A DNA stretch of 64,000 nt, taken from positions 61,271 to 125,270 of the forward strand of contig JARPUW010000304.1 in assembly GCA_030533445.1 (NCBI GenBank), written 5' to 3'. Position 1 is the first letter of the stretch; each line of letters begins with the position of its first letter. Positions 37,580 through 48,539 of this stretch are shown one piece after another. Below the pieces are notes generated by a model, which saw only the letters and a list, made by a program, of their open reading frames with translations, ran no database searches and had not been told where the DNA came from. Both the position numbers and the translations under genes were made by a program. Origin of the DNA: Cyprinodon diabolis. Taxonomy: Eukaryota; Chordata; Actinopteri; Cyprinodontiformes; Cyprinodontidae.

Positions 37580-39852
37580 CTCAAGGTTCCAGAAGCACCA
37601 GCAGCTCAAGGTTCCAGCAGCTCAAGGTTCCAGCAGCTGAAGGTTCCAGAAGCACCAGCAGCTCAAGGTTCCAGCAGCTCAAGGTTCCAGCAGCACCAGC
37701 AGCTCAAGGTTCCAGCAGCTCAGGGTTACAGCAGCTCAAGGCTCCAGAAGCTAGAGGTTCCAGAAGCTCAAGGTTCCAGCAGCTCAATGTTCCAGAAGCA
37801 CCAGCAGCTCAAGGCTGCAGCAGCTCAAGGTTCCAGCAGCTCAAAGTTCCAGAAGCACCAGCAACTCAAGGCTCCAGCAGCTCAAGGTTCCAGAAGCTCA
37901 AGGCTCCAGATGCTCAAGGTTCCAGATGCACCAGCAGCTCAAGGTTCCAGAAGCTCAAGGTTCCAGCAGCTCAAGGCTCCAGATGCTCAAGGCTCCAGAT
38001 GCTCAAATTTCCAGCAGCTCAATGTTCCAGCAGCTCAAGGTTCCAGCAGCTCAAGGTTCCAGAAGCACCAGCAGCTCAAGGTTCCAGCAGCTCAGGGTTA
38101 CAGCAGCTCAAGGCTCCAGAAGCTAGAGGTTCCAGAAGCTCAAGGTTCCAGCAGCTCAATGTTCCAGAAGCACCAGCAGCTCAAGGCTGCAGCAGCTCAA
38201 GGTTCCAGCAGCTCAAAGTTCCAGAAGCACCAGCAGCTCAAGGCTCCAGCAGCTCAAGGTTCCAGAAGCTCAAGGCTCCAGATGCTCAAGGTTCCAGATG
38301 CACCAGCAGCTCAAGGTTCCAGAAGCTCAAGGTTCCAGCAGCTCAAGGCTCCAGATGCTCAAGGCTCCAGATGCTCAAAGTTCCAGCAGCTCAATGTTCC
38401 AGCAGCTCAAGGTTCCAGCAGCTCAAGGTTCCAGAAGCACCAGCAGCTCAAGGCTCCAGCAGCTCAAGGTTCCAGAAGCTCAAGGCTCCAGAACCACCAG
38501 CAGCTCAAGGTTCCAGCAGCTCAAGGTTCCAGAAGCACCAGCAGCTCAAGGTTCCAGCAGATCAAGGTTCCAGAAGCACCAGCAGCTCAAGGTTCCAGCA
38601 GCTCAAGGTTCCAGCAGCTCAAGGTTCCAGAAGCGCCAGCAGCTCAAGGCTCCAGCAGCCCAAGGTTCCAGAAGCTCAAGGCTCCAGATTCTCAAGGTTC
38701 CAGAAGCACCAGCAGCTCAAGGTTCCAGCAGCTCAAAGTTCCAGCAGCTCAAGGTTCCAGAAAGACCAGCAGCTCAAGGTTCCAGTAGCTCAAGGCTCCA
38801 CATGCTCAAGGTTCCAGAAGCACCAGCAGCTCAAGGTTCCAGCAGCTCAAGGTTCCAGAAGCTCAAGGCTCCAGATGCTCAAGGTTCCAGAAGCACCAGC
38901 AGCTCAAGGTTCCAGCAGCTCAAGGTTCCAGAAGCACCAGCAGCTCAAGGTTCCAGAAGCTCAAGGCTCCAGATGCTCAAGGTTCCAGAAGCACCAGCAG
39001 CTCAAGGTTCCAGCAGCTCAAGGTTCCAGCAGCTCAAGGTTCCAGATGCTCAAGGTTCCAGATGCACCAGCAGCTCAAGGTTCCAGAAGCTCAAGGGTCC
39101 AGCAGCTCAAGGCTCCAGATGCTCAAGGCTCCAGATGCTCAAAGTTCCAGCAGCTCAAGGTTCCAGCAGCTCAAGGTTCCAGCAGCTCAAGGTTCCAGAA
39201 GCACCAGCAGCTCAAGGCTCCAGCAGCTCAAGGTTCTAGAAGCTATAGGCTCCAGATGCTCAAGGTTCCAGAACCACCAGCAGCTCAAGGTTCCAGCAGC
39301 TCAAGGTTCCAGAAGCACCAGCAGCTCAAGGTTCCAGCAGCTCAAGGTTCCAGAAGCACCAGCAGCTCAAGGTTCCAGCAGCTCAAGGCTCTAGCAGCTC
39401 AAGGTTCCAGAAGCACCAGCAGCTCAAGGTTCCAGAAGCTCAAGGCTCCAGATGCTCAAGGTTCCTGAAGCACCAGCAGCTCAAGGTTCCAGCAGCTCAA
39501 GGTTCCAGAAGCACCAGCAGCTCAAGGTTCCAGCAGCTCAAGGTTCCAGAAGCACCAGCAGCTCAAGGTTCCAGCAGCTCAAGGTTCCAGAAGCGCCAGC
39601 AGCTCAAGGCTCCAGCCGCTCAAGGTTCCAGAAGCTCAAGGCTCCAGATGCTCAAGGTTCCAGAAGCACCAGCAGCTCAAGGTTCCAGCAGCTCAAGGTT
39701 CCAGCAGCTCAAGGTTCCAGAAGCACCACCAGCTCAAGGTTCCAGCAGCTCAAGGTTCCAGAAGCACCAGCAGCTCAAGGTTCCAGAAGCTCAAGGCTCC
39801 AGATGCTCAAGGTTCCAGAAGCACCAGCAGCTCAAGGTTCCAGCAGCTCAAG
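37580..39852 (+). repeat. 2.3-kb block repeated at a 3,120/3,136-bp offset (first member)
   Basis: Recurs at 40700-42988. The offset is 3,120 bp at the first marker (37926 to 41046) and 3,136 bp afterwards (38298 to 41434; 39452 to 42588). The one-monomer step is the difference between the 372-bp and 388-bp doublets. The intervening segment 39853-40699 is a rearranged stretch with extra variants such as caatgcttcagc near 40076. Confidence 0.86.
37713..38472 (+). repeat. 372-bp doublet, occurrence 5
   Basis: Marker ggg at 37723 and 38095, spacing 372 bp. The spacing is one 16-bp monomer shorter than in occurrences 1-4: two plain monomers remain after caatgttcc in the first half instead of three. 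Confidence 0.87.
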
Positions 39853-40699
39853 GGTCCAGCAGCTCAAGGCTCCAGATGCTCAAGGCTCCAGATGCTCAAA
39901 GTTCCAGCAGCTCAAGGTTCCAGCAGCTCAAGGTTCCAGCAGCTCAAGGTTCCAGAAGCACCAGCAGCTCAAGGCTCCAGCAGCTCAAGGTTCCAGAAGC
40001 TCAAGGCTCCAGATGCTCAAAGTTCCAGCAGCTCAAGGTTCCAGATGCTCAAGGTTCCAGAAGCACCAGCAGCTCAATGCTTCAGCAGCTCAAGGTTCCA
40101 GCAGCTCAAGGTTCCAGAAGCTCAAGGCTCCAGATGCTCAAGGTTCCAGATGCACCAGCAGCTCAAGGTTCCAGCAGCTCAAGGTTCCAGCAGCTCAAGG
40201 TTCCAGAAGCACCAGCAGCTCAAGGTTCCAGCAGCTCAAGGTTCCAGAAGCACCAGCAGCTCAAGGTTCCAGAAGCTCAAGGCTCCAGATGCTCAAGGTT
40301 CCAGAAGCACCAGCAGCTCAAGGTTCCAGCAGCTCAAGGTTCCAGAAGCTCAAGGCTCCAGATGCTCAAGGTTCCAGAAGCACCAGCAGCTCAAGGTTCC
40401 AGCAGCTCAAGGTTCCAGCAGCTCAAGGTTCCAGAAGCACCAGCAGCTCAAGGTTCCAGCAGCTCAAGGTTCCAGAAGCACCAGCAGCTCAAGGTTCCAG
40501 AAGCTCAAGGCTCCAGATGCTCAAGGTTCCAGAAGCACCAGCAGCTCAAGGTTCCAGCAGCTCCAGGTTCCAGCAGCTCAAGGTTCCAGAAGCACCAGCA
40601 GCTCAAGGTTCCAGCAGCACCAGCAGCTCAAGGTTCCAGCAGCTCAGGGTTCCAGAAGCACCAGCAGCTCAAGGCTGCAGCAGTTCAAGGTTCCAGCAG

Positions 40700-42988
40700 C
40701 TCAAGGTTCCAGAAGCACCAGCAGCTCAAGGTTCCAGCAGCTCAAGGTTCCAGCAGCTGAAGGTTCCAGAAGCACCAGCAGCTCAAGGTTCCAGCAGCTC
40801 AAGGTTCCAGCAGCACCAGCAGCTCAAGGTTCCAGCAGCTCAGGGTTACAGCAGCTCAAGGCTCCAGAAGCTAGAGGTTCCAGAAGCTCAAGGTTCCAGC
40901 AGCTCAATGTTCCAGAAGCACCAGCAGCTCAAGGCTGCAGCAGCTCAAGGTTCCAGCAGCTCAAAGTTCCAGAAGCACCAGCAACTCAAGGCTCCAGCAG
41001 CTCAAGGTTCCAGAAGCTCAAGGCTCCAGATGCTCAAGGTTCCAGATGCACCAGCAGCTCAAGGTTCCAGAAGCTCAAGGTTCCAGCAGCTCAAGGCTCC
41101 AGATGCTCAAGGCTCCAGAAGCTCAAATTTCCAGCAGCTCAATGTTCCAGCAGCTCAAGGTTCCAGCAGCTCAAGGTTCCAGCAGCTCAAGGTTCCAGAA
41201 GCACCAGCAGCTCAAGGTTCCAGCAGCTCAGGGTTACAGCAGCTCAAGGCTCCAGAAGCTAGAGGTTCCAGAAGCTCAAGGTTCCAGCAGCTCAATGTTC
41301 CAGAAGCACCAGCAGCTCAAGGCTGCAGCAGCTCAAGGTTCCAGCAGCTCAAAGTTCCAGAAGCACCAGCAGCTCAAGGCTCCAGCAGCTCAAGGTTCCA
41401 GAAGCTCAAGGCTCCAGATGCTCAAGGTTCCAGATGCACCAGCAGCTCAAGGTTCCAGAAGCTCAAGGTTCCAGCAGCTCAAGGCTCCAGATGCTCAAGG
41501 CTCCAGATGCTCAAAGTTCCAGCAGCTCAATGTTCCAGCAGCTCAAGGTTCCAGCAGCTCAAGGTTCCAGAAGCACCAGCAGCTCAAGGCTCCAGCAGCT
41601 CAAGGTTCCAGAAGCTCAAGGCTCCAGAACCACCAGCAGCTCAAGGTTCCAGCAGCTCAAGGTTCCAGAAGCACCAGCAGCTCAAGGTTCCAGCAGATCA
41701 AGGTTCCAGAAGCACCAGCAGCTCAAGGTTCCAGCAGCTCAAGGTTCCAGCAGCTCAAGGTTCCAGAAGCGCCAGCAGCTCAAGGCTCCAGCAGCCCAAG
41801 GTTCCAGAAGCTCAAGGCTCCAGATTCTCAAGGTTCCAGAAGCACCAGCAGCTCAAGGTTCCAGCAGCTCAAAGTTCCAGCAGCTCAAGGTTCCAGAAAG
41901 ACCAGCAGCTCAAGGTTCCAGTAGCTCAAGGCTCCACATGCTCAAGGTTCCAGAAGCACCAGCAGCTCAAGGTTCCAGCAGCTCAAGGTTCCAGAAGCTC
42001 AAGGCTCCAGATGCTCAAGGTTCCAGAAGCACCAGCAGCTCAAGGTTCCAGCAGCTCAAGGTTCCAGAAGCACCAGCAGCTCAAGGTTCCAGAAGCTCAA
42101 GGCTCCAGATGCTCAAGGTTCCAGAAGCACCAGCAGCTCAAGGTTCCAGCAGCTCAAGGTTCCAGCAGCTCAAGGTTCCAGATGCTCAAGGTTCCAGATG
42201 CACCAGCAGCTCAAGGTTCCAGAAGCTCAAGGGTCCAGCAGCTCAAGGCTCCAGATGCTCAAGGCTCCAGATGCTCAAAGTTCCAGCAGCTCAAGGTTCC
42301 AGCAGCTCAAGGTTCCAGCAGCTCAAGGTTCCAGAAGCACCAGCAGCTCAAGGCTCCAGCAGCTCAAGGTTCTAGAAGCTATAGGCTCCAGATGCTCAAG
42401 GTTCCAGAACCACCAGCAGCTCAAGGTTCCAGCAGCTCAAGGTTCCAGAAGCACCAGCAGCTCAAGGTTCCAGCAGCTCAAGGTTCCAGAAGCACCAGCA
42501 GCTCAAGGTTCCAGCAGCTCAAGGCTCTAGCAGCTCAAGGTTCCAGAAGCACCAGCAACTCAAGGTTCCAGAAGCTCAAGGCTCCAGATGCTCAAGGTTC
42601 CTGAAGCACCAGCAGCTCAAGGTTCCAGCAGCTCAAGGTTCCAGAAGCACCAGCAGCTCAAGGTTCCAGCAGCTCAAGGTTCCAGAAGCACCAGCAGCTC
42701 AAGGTTCCAGCAGCTCAAGGTTCCAGAAGCGCCAGCAGCTCAAGGCTCCAGCCGCTCAAGGTTCCAGAAGCTCAAGGCTCCAGATGCTCAAGGTTCCAGA
42801 AGCACCAGCAGCTCAAGGTTCCAGCAGCTCAAGGTTCCAGCAGCTCAAGGTTCCAGAAGCACCAGCAGCTCAAGGTTCCAGCAGCTCAAGGTTCCAGAAG
42901 CACCAGCAGCTCAAGGTTCCAGAAGCTCAAGGCTCCAGATGCTCAAGGTTCCAGAAGCACCAGCAGCTCAAGGTTCCAGCAGCTCAAG
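40700..42988 (+). repeat. 2.3-kb block repeated at a 3,120/3,136-bp offset (second member)
   Basis: Counterpart of 37580-39852. Beyond 42988 this member keeps matching the array around 32.3-32.8 kb at an offset of about 10,658 bp. So the copy at 39.85 kb is the one that was interrupted, and the other two keep the older continuation. Confidence 0.86.
40833..41608 (+). repeat. 388-bp doublet, occurrence 6
   Basis: Marker ggg at 40843 and 41231, spacing 388 bp. It carries a private change, ccagaagctcaaatttcc near 41117, where the other doublets have ccagatgctcaa. Confidence 0.87.
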
Positions 42989-43245
42989 GTTCCAGAAGCT
43001 CAAGGCTCCAGATGCTCAAGGTTCCAGAAGCACCAGCAGCTCAAGGTTCCAGCAGCTCAAGGTTCCAGCAGCTCAAGGTTCCAGCAGCTCAAGGTTCCAG
43101 AAGCACCAGCAGCTCAAGGTTCCAGAAGCTCAAGGCTCCAGATGCTCAAGGTTCCAGAAGCACCAGCAGCTCAAGGTTCCAGCAGCTCAAGGTTCCAGAA
43201 GCACCAGCAGCTCAAGGTTCCAGCAGCTCAAGGTTCCAGCAGCTC
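41550..43245 (+). repeat. 1.7-kb block repeated at a 7,305-bp offset (first member)
   Basis: Matches about 48855-50550. Supporting pairs are 42198 to 49503, 42588 to 49893 and 42784 to 50089, each exactly 7,305 bp apart. The right edge is where 43246 reads caaagttcc and 50551 enters a ccagcagcacc extension. The left edge is approximate because nearby monomer gains and losses shift the offset by 16 bp. Confidence 0.82.
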
Positions 43246-43899
43246 AAAGTTCCAGAAGCACCAGCAGCTCAAGGCTCCAGCAGCTCAAGGTTCCAGAAGC
43301 TCAAGGCTCCAGATGCTCAAGGTTCCAGATGCACCAGCAGCTCAAGGTTCCAGAAGCTCAAGGTTCCAGCAGCTCAAGGCTCCAGATGCTCAAGGCTCCA
43401 GATGCTCAAAGTTCCAGCAGCTCAATGTTCCAGCAGCTCAAGGTTCCAGCAGCTCAAGGTTCCAGCAGCTCAAGGTTCCAGAAGCACCAGCAGCTCAAGG
43501 TTCCAGCAGCTCAAGGTTCCAGCAGCTCAAGGTTCCAGCAGCTCAAGGTTCCAGAAGCACCAGCAGCTCAAGGCTCCAGCAGCTCAAGGTTCCAGAAGCT
43601 CAAGGCTCCAGATGCTCAAGGTTCCAGATGCACCAGCAGCTCAAGGTTCCAGAAGCTCAAGGTTCCAGCAGCTCAAAGTTCCAGCAGCTCAAGGTTCCAG
43701 ATGCTCAAGGTTCCAGAAGCACCAGCAGCTCAATGCTTCAGCAGCTCAAGGTTCCAGCAGCTCAAGGTTCCAGAAGCTCAAGGCTCCAGATGCTCAAGGT
43801 TCCAGATGCACCAGCAGCTCAAGGTTCCAGCAGCTCAAGGTTCCAGCAGCTCAAGGTTCCAGAAGCACCAGCAGCTCAAGGTTCCAGCAGCTCAAGGTT

Positions 43900-46800
43900 C
43901 CAGAAGCACCAGCAGCTCAAGGTTCCAGAAGCTCAAGGCTCCAGATGCTCAAGGTTCCAGAAGCACCAGCAGCTCAAGGTTCCAGCAGCTCAAGGTTCCA
44001 GAAGCTCAAGGCTCCAGATGCTCAAGGTTCCAGAAGCACCAGCAGCTCAAGGTTCCAGCAGCTCAAGGTTCCAGCAGCTCAAGGTTCCAGAAGCACCAGC
44101 AGCTCAAGGTTCCAGAAGCTCAAGGCTCCAGATGCTCAAGGTTCCAGAAGCACCAGCAGCTCAAGGTTCCAGCAGCTCAAGGTTCCAGAAGCACCAGCAG
44201 CTCAAGGTTCCAGCAGCTCAAGGTTCCAGCAGCTCAAAGTTCCAGAAGCACCAGCAGCTCAAGGCTCCAGCAGCTCAAGGTTCCAGAAGCTCAAGGCTCC
44301 AGATGCTCAAGGTTCCAGATGCACCAGCAGCTCAAGGTTCCAGAAGCTCAAGGTTCCAGCAGCTCAAGGCTCCAGATGCTCAAGGCTCCAGAAGCTCAAA
44401 GTTCCAGCAGCTCAATGTTCCAGCAGCTCAAGGTTCCAGCAGCTCAAGGTTCCAGCAGCTCAAGGTTCCAGAAGCACCAGCAGCTCAAGGCTCCAGCAGC
44501 TCAAGGTTCCAGAAGCTCAAGGCTCCAGATGCTCAAGGTTCCAGAACCACCAGCAGCTCAAGGTTCCAGCAGCTCAAGGTTCCAGAAGCACCAGCAGCTC
44601 AAGGTTCCAGCAGCTCAAGGTTCCAGAAGCACCAGCAGCTCAAGGTTCCAGCAGCTCAAGGTTCCAGCAGCTCAAGGTTCCAGAAGCACCAGCAGCTCAA
44701 GGTTCCAGCAGCTCAAGGTTCCAGAAGCTCAAGGCTCCAGATTCTCAAGGTTCCAGAAGCACCAGCAGCTCAAGGTTCCAGCAGCTCAAAGTTCCAGCAG
44801 CTCAAGGTTCCAGAAGCACCAGCAGCTCAAGGTTCCAGTAGCTCAAGGCTCCACATGCTCAAGGTTCCAGAAGCACCAGCAGCTCAAGGTTCCAGCAGCT
44901 CAAGGTTCCAGAAGCTCAAGGCTCCAGATGCTCAAGGTTCCAGAAGCACCAGCAGCTCAAGGTTCCAGCAGCTCAAGGTTCCAGAAGCACCAGCAGCTCA
45001 AGGTTCCAGAAGCTCAAGGCTCCAGATGCTCAAGGTTCCAGAAGCACCAGCAGCTCAAGGTTCCAGCAGCTCAAGGTTCCAGCAGCTCAAGGTTCCAGAT
45101 GCTCAAGGTTCCAGATGCACCAGCAGCTCAAGGTTCCAGAAGCTCAAGGGTCCAGCAGCTCAAGGCTCCAGATGCTCAAGGCTCCAGATGCTCAAAGTTC
45201 CAGCAGCTCAAGGTTCCAGCAGCTCAAGGTTCCAGCAGCTCAAGGTTCCAGAAGCACCAGCAGCTCAAGGCTCCAGCAGCTCAAGGTTCCAGAAGCTATA
45301 GGCTCCAGATGCTCAAGGTTCCAGAACCACCAGCAGCTCAAGGTTCCAGCAGCTCAAGGTTCCAGAAGCACCAGCAGCTCAAGGTTCCAGCAGCTCAAGG
45401 TTCCAGAAGCACCAGCAGCTCAAGGTTCCAGCAGCTCAAGGCTCCAGCAGCTCAAGGTTCCAGAAGCACCAGCAGCTCAAGGTTCCAGAAGCTCAAGGCT
45501 CCAGATGCTCAAGGTTCCTGAAGCACCAGCAGCTCAAGGTTCCAGCAGCTCAAGGTTCCAGAAGCACCAGCAGCTCAAGGTTCCAGAAGCTCAAGGCTCC
45601 AGATGCTCAAGGTTCCAGAAGCACGAGCAGCTCAAGGTTCCAGCAGCTCAAGGTTCCAGAAGCACCAGCAGCTCAAGCTTCCAGCAGCTCAAGGTTCCAG
45701 CAGCTCAAGGTTCCAGCAGCTCAAGGTTCCAGAAGCACCAGCAGCTCAAGGTTCCAGCAGCTCAAGGCTCCAGCAGCTCAAAGTTCCAGCAGCTCAAGGC
45801 TCCAGCAGCTCAAGGTTCCAGAAGCACCAGCAGCTCAAGGTTCCAGAAGCTCAAGGCTCCAGATGCTCAAGGTTCCAGAAGCACCAGCAGCTCAAGGTTC
45901 CAGCAGCTCAAGGTTCCAGCAGCTGAAGGTTCCAGAAGCACCAGCAGCTCAAGGTTCCAGCAGCTCAAGGTTCCAGCAGCACCAGCAGCTCAAGGTTCCA
46001 GCAGCTCAGGGTTACAGCAGCTCAAGGCTCCAGAAGCTAGAGGTTCCAGAAGCTCAAGGTTCCAGCAGCTCAATGTTCCAGAAGCACCAGCAGCTCAAGG
46101 CTGCAGCAGCTCAAGGTTCCAGCAGTTCAAAGTTCCAGAAGCACCAGCAGCTCAAGGCTCCAGCAGCTCAAGGTTCCAGCAGCTCAAGGCTCCAGAAGCT
46201 CAAGGTTCCAGATGCACCAGCAGCTCAAGGTTCCAGAAGCTCAAGGTTCCAGCAGCTCAAGGCTCCAGATGCTCAAGGCTCCAGATGCTCAAAGTTCCAG
46301 CAGCTCAATGTTCCAGCAGCTCAAGGTTCCAGCAGCTCAAGGTTCCAGAAGCACCAGCAGCTCAAGGCTCCAGCAGCTCAAGGTTCCAGAAGGTCAAGGC
46401 TCCAGATGCTCAAGGTTCCAGAACCACCAGCAGCTCAAGGTTCCAGAAGCACCAGCAGCTCAAGGTTCCAGCAGCTCAAGGTTCCAGAAGCACCAGCAGC
46501 TCAAGGTTCCAGCAGCTCAAGGTTCCAGCAGCTCAAGGTTCCAGAAGCGCCAGCAGCTCAAGGCTCCAGCAGCTCAAGGCTCCAGCAGCTCAAGGTTCCA
46601 GAAGCTCAAGGCTCCAGATGCTCAAGGTTCCAGAAGCACCAGCAGCTCAAGGTTCCAGCAGCTCAAGGTTCCAGCAGCTCAAGGTTCCAGAAGCACCAGC
46701 AGCTCAAGGTTCCAGCAGCTCAAGGTTCCAGAAGCACCATCAGCTCAAGGTTCCAGCAGCTCAAGGCTCCAGCAGCTCAAGGTTCCAGAAGCACCAGCAG

Positions 46801-48539
46801 CTCAAGGTTCCAGCAGCTCAAGGTTCCAGAAGCACCATCAGCTCAAGGTTCCAGCAGCTCAAGGCTCCAGCAGCTCAAGGTTCCAGCAGCTCAAGGCTCC
46901 AGCAGCTCAAGGTTCCAGAAGCACCAGCAGCTCAAGGTTCCAGAAGCTCAAGGCTCCAGATGCTCAAGGTTCCAGAAGCACCAGCAGCTCAAGGTTCCAG
47001 CAGCTCAAGGTTCCAGAAGCTCAAGGCTCCAGATGCTCAAGGTTCCAGAAGCACAAGCAGCTCAAGATTCCAGCAGCTCAAGGTTCCAGCAGCTCAAGGT
47101 TCCAGAAGCACCAGCAGCTCAAGGTTCCAGAAGCTCAAGGCTCCAGATGCTCAAGGTTCCAGAAGCACCAGCAGCTCAAGGTTCCAGCAGCTCAAGGTTC
47201 CAGCAGCTCAAGGTTCCAGAAGCACCAGCAGCTCAAGGTTCCAGAAGCTCAAGGCTCCAGCAGCTCAAGGTTCCAGAAGCTCAAGGCTCCAGATGCTCAA
47301 GGTTCCAGAAGCACCAGCAGCTCAAGGTTCCAGCAGCTCAAGGTTCCAGCAGCTCAAGGTTCCAGAAGCACCAGCAGCTCAAGGTTCCAGCAGCTCAAGG
47401 TTCCAGAAGCACCAGCAGCTCAAGGTTCCAGCAGCTCAAGGCTCCAGCAGCTCAAGGTTCCAGCAGCTCAAGGCTCCAGATGCTCAAGGTTCCAGAAGCA
47501 CCAGCAGCTCAAGGTTCCAGCAGCTCAAGGTTCCAGCAGCTGAAGGTTCGAGAAGCACCAGCAGCTCAAGGTTCCAGCAGCTCAAGGTTCCAGCAGCACC
47601 AGCAGCTCAAGGTTCCAGCAGCTCAGGGTTACAGCAGCTCAAGGCTCCAGAAGCTAGAGGTTCCAGAAGCTCAAGGTTCCAGCAGCTCAAGGTTCCAGAA
47701 GCACCAGCAGCTCAAGGCTGCAGCAGCTCAAGGTTCCAGCAGCTCAAGGTTCCAGAAGCACCAGCAGCTCAAGGCTCCAGCAGCTCAAGGTTCCAGAAGC
47801 TCAAGGCTCCAGATGTTCAAGGTTCCAGATATACCAGCAGCTCAAGGTTCCAGAAGCTCAAGGGTCCAGCAGCTCAAGGCTCCAGATGCTCAAGGCTCCA
47901 GATGCTCAAAGTTCCAGCAGCTCAAGGTTCCAGCAGCACAAGGTTCCAGCAGCTCAAGGTTCCAGCAGCTCAAGGTTCCAGAAGCACCAGCAGCTCAAGG
48001 CTCCAGCAGCTCAAGGTTCCAGAAGCTCAAGGCTCCAGATGCTCAAGGTTCCAGAACCACCAGCAGCTCAAGGTTCCAGCAGCTCAAGGTTCCAGAAGCA
48101 CCAGCAGCTCAAGGTTCCAGCAGCTCAAGGTTCCAGAAGCACCAGCAGCTCAAGGTTCCAGCAGCTCAAGGTTCCAGAAGCGCCAGCAGCTCAAGGCTCC
48201 AGCAGCTCAAGGTTCCAGAAGCTCAAGGCTCCAGATGCTCAAGGTTCCAGAAGCACCAGCAGCTCAAGGTTCCAGCAGCTCAAGGTTCCAGCAGCTCAAG
48301 GTTCCAGAAGCACCAGCAGCTCAAGGTTCCAGCAGCTCAAGGTTCCAGAAGCACCAGCAGCTCAAGGTTCCAGAAGCTCAAGGCTCCAGATGCTCAAGGT
48401 TCCAGAAGCACCAGCAGCTCAAGGTTCCAGCAGCTCAAGGTTCCAGCAGCTCAAGGTTCCAGAAGCACCAGCAGCTCAAGGTTCCAGCAGCTCAAGGTTC
48501 CAGCAGCACCAGCAGCTCAAGGTTCCAGCAGCTCAGGGT
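43900..48539 (+). repeat. 4.6-kb block repeated at about 9.1-kb offset (first member)
   Basis: Matches about 53050-57470. The offset is 9,143 bp near 44018, 9,159 through 44841-45603, 9,143 at 46212, and 8,931 from 47543 on. The last step means about 212 bp present near 46.4-46.9 kb is missing from the downstream copy. Rare shared variants include gcacgagcagc near 45622 and 54781, and caagcttcc near 45674 and 54833. The right edge, at 48539, is where this copy continues ggttacagc and the other reads ggttccag. Confidence 0.84.

Larger units (their letters stand above)
33333..39852 (+). repeat. 6.5-kb block, second member of the pair at about 7.53-kb offset
   Basis: Counterpart of 25795-32330. 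The left edge is where 33332 t meets 25794 a; the right edge is where 39852 enters a gggtccagc variant while 32330 continues with ggttccag. Between the members, single 16-bp monomers were lost near 36590 and near 38050 and one was gained near 39020, relative to the first copy. The segment 32331-33332 lying between the members has its own repeats of the same family. Confidence 0.87.
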
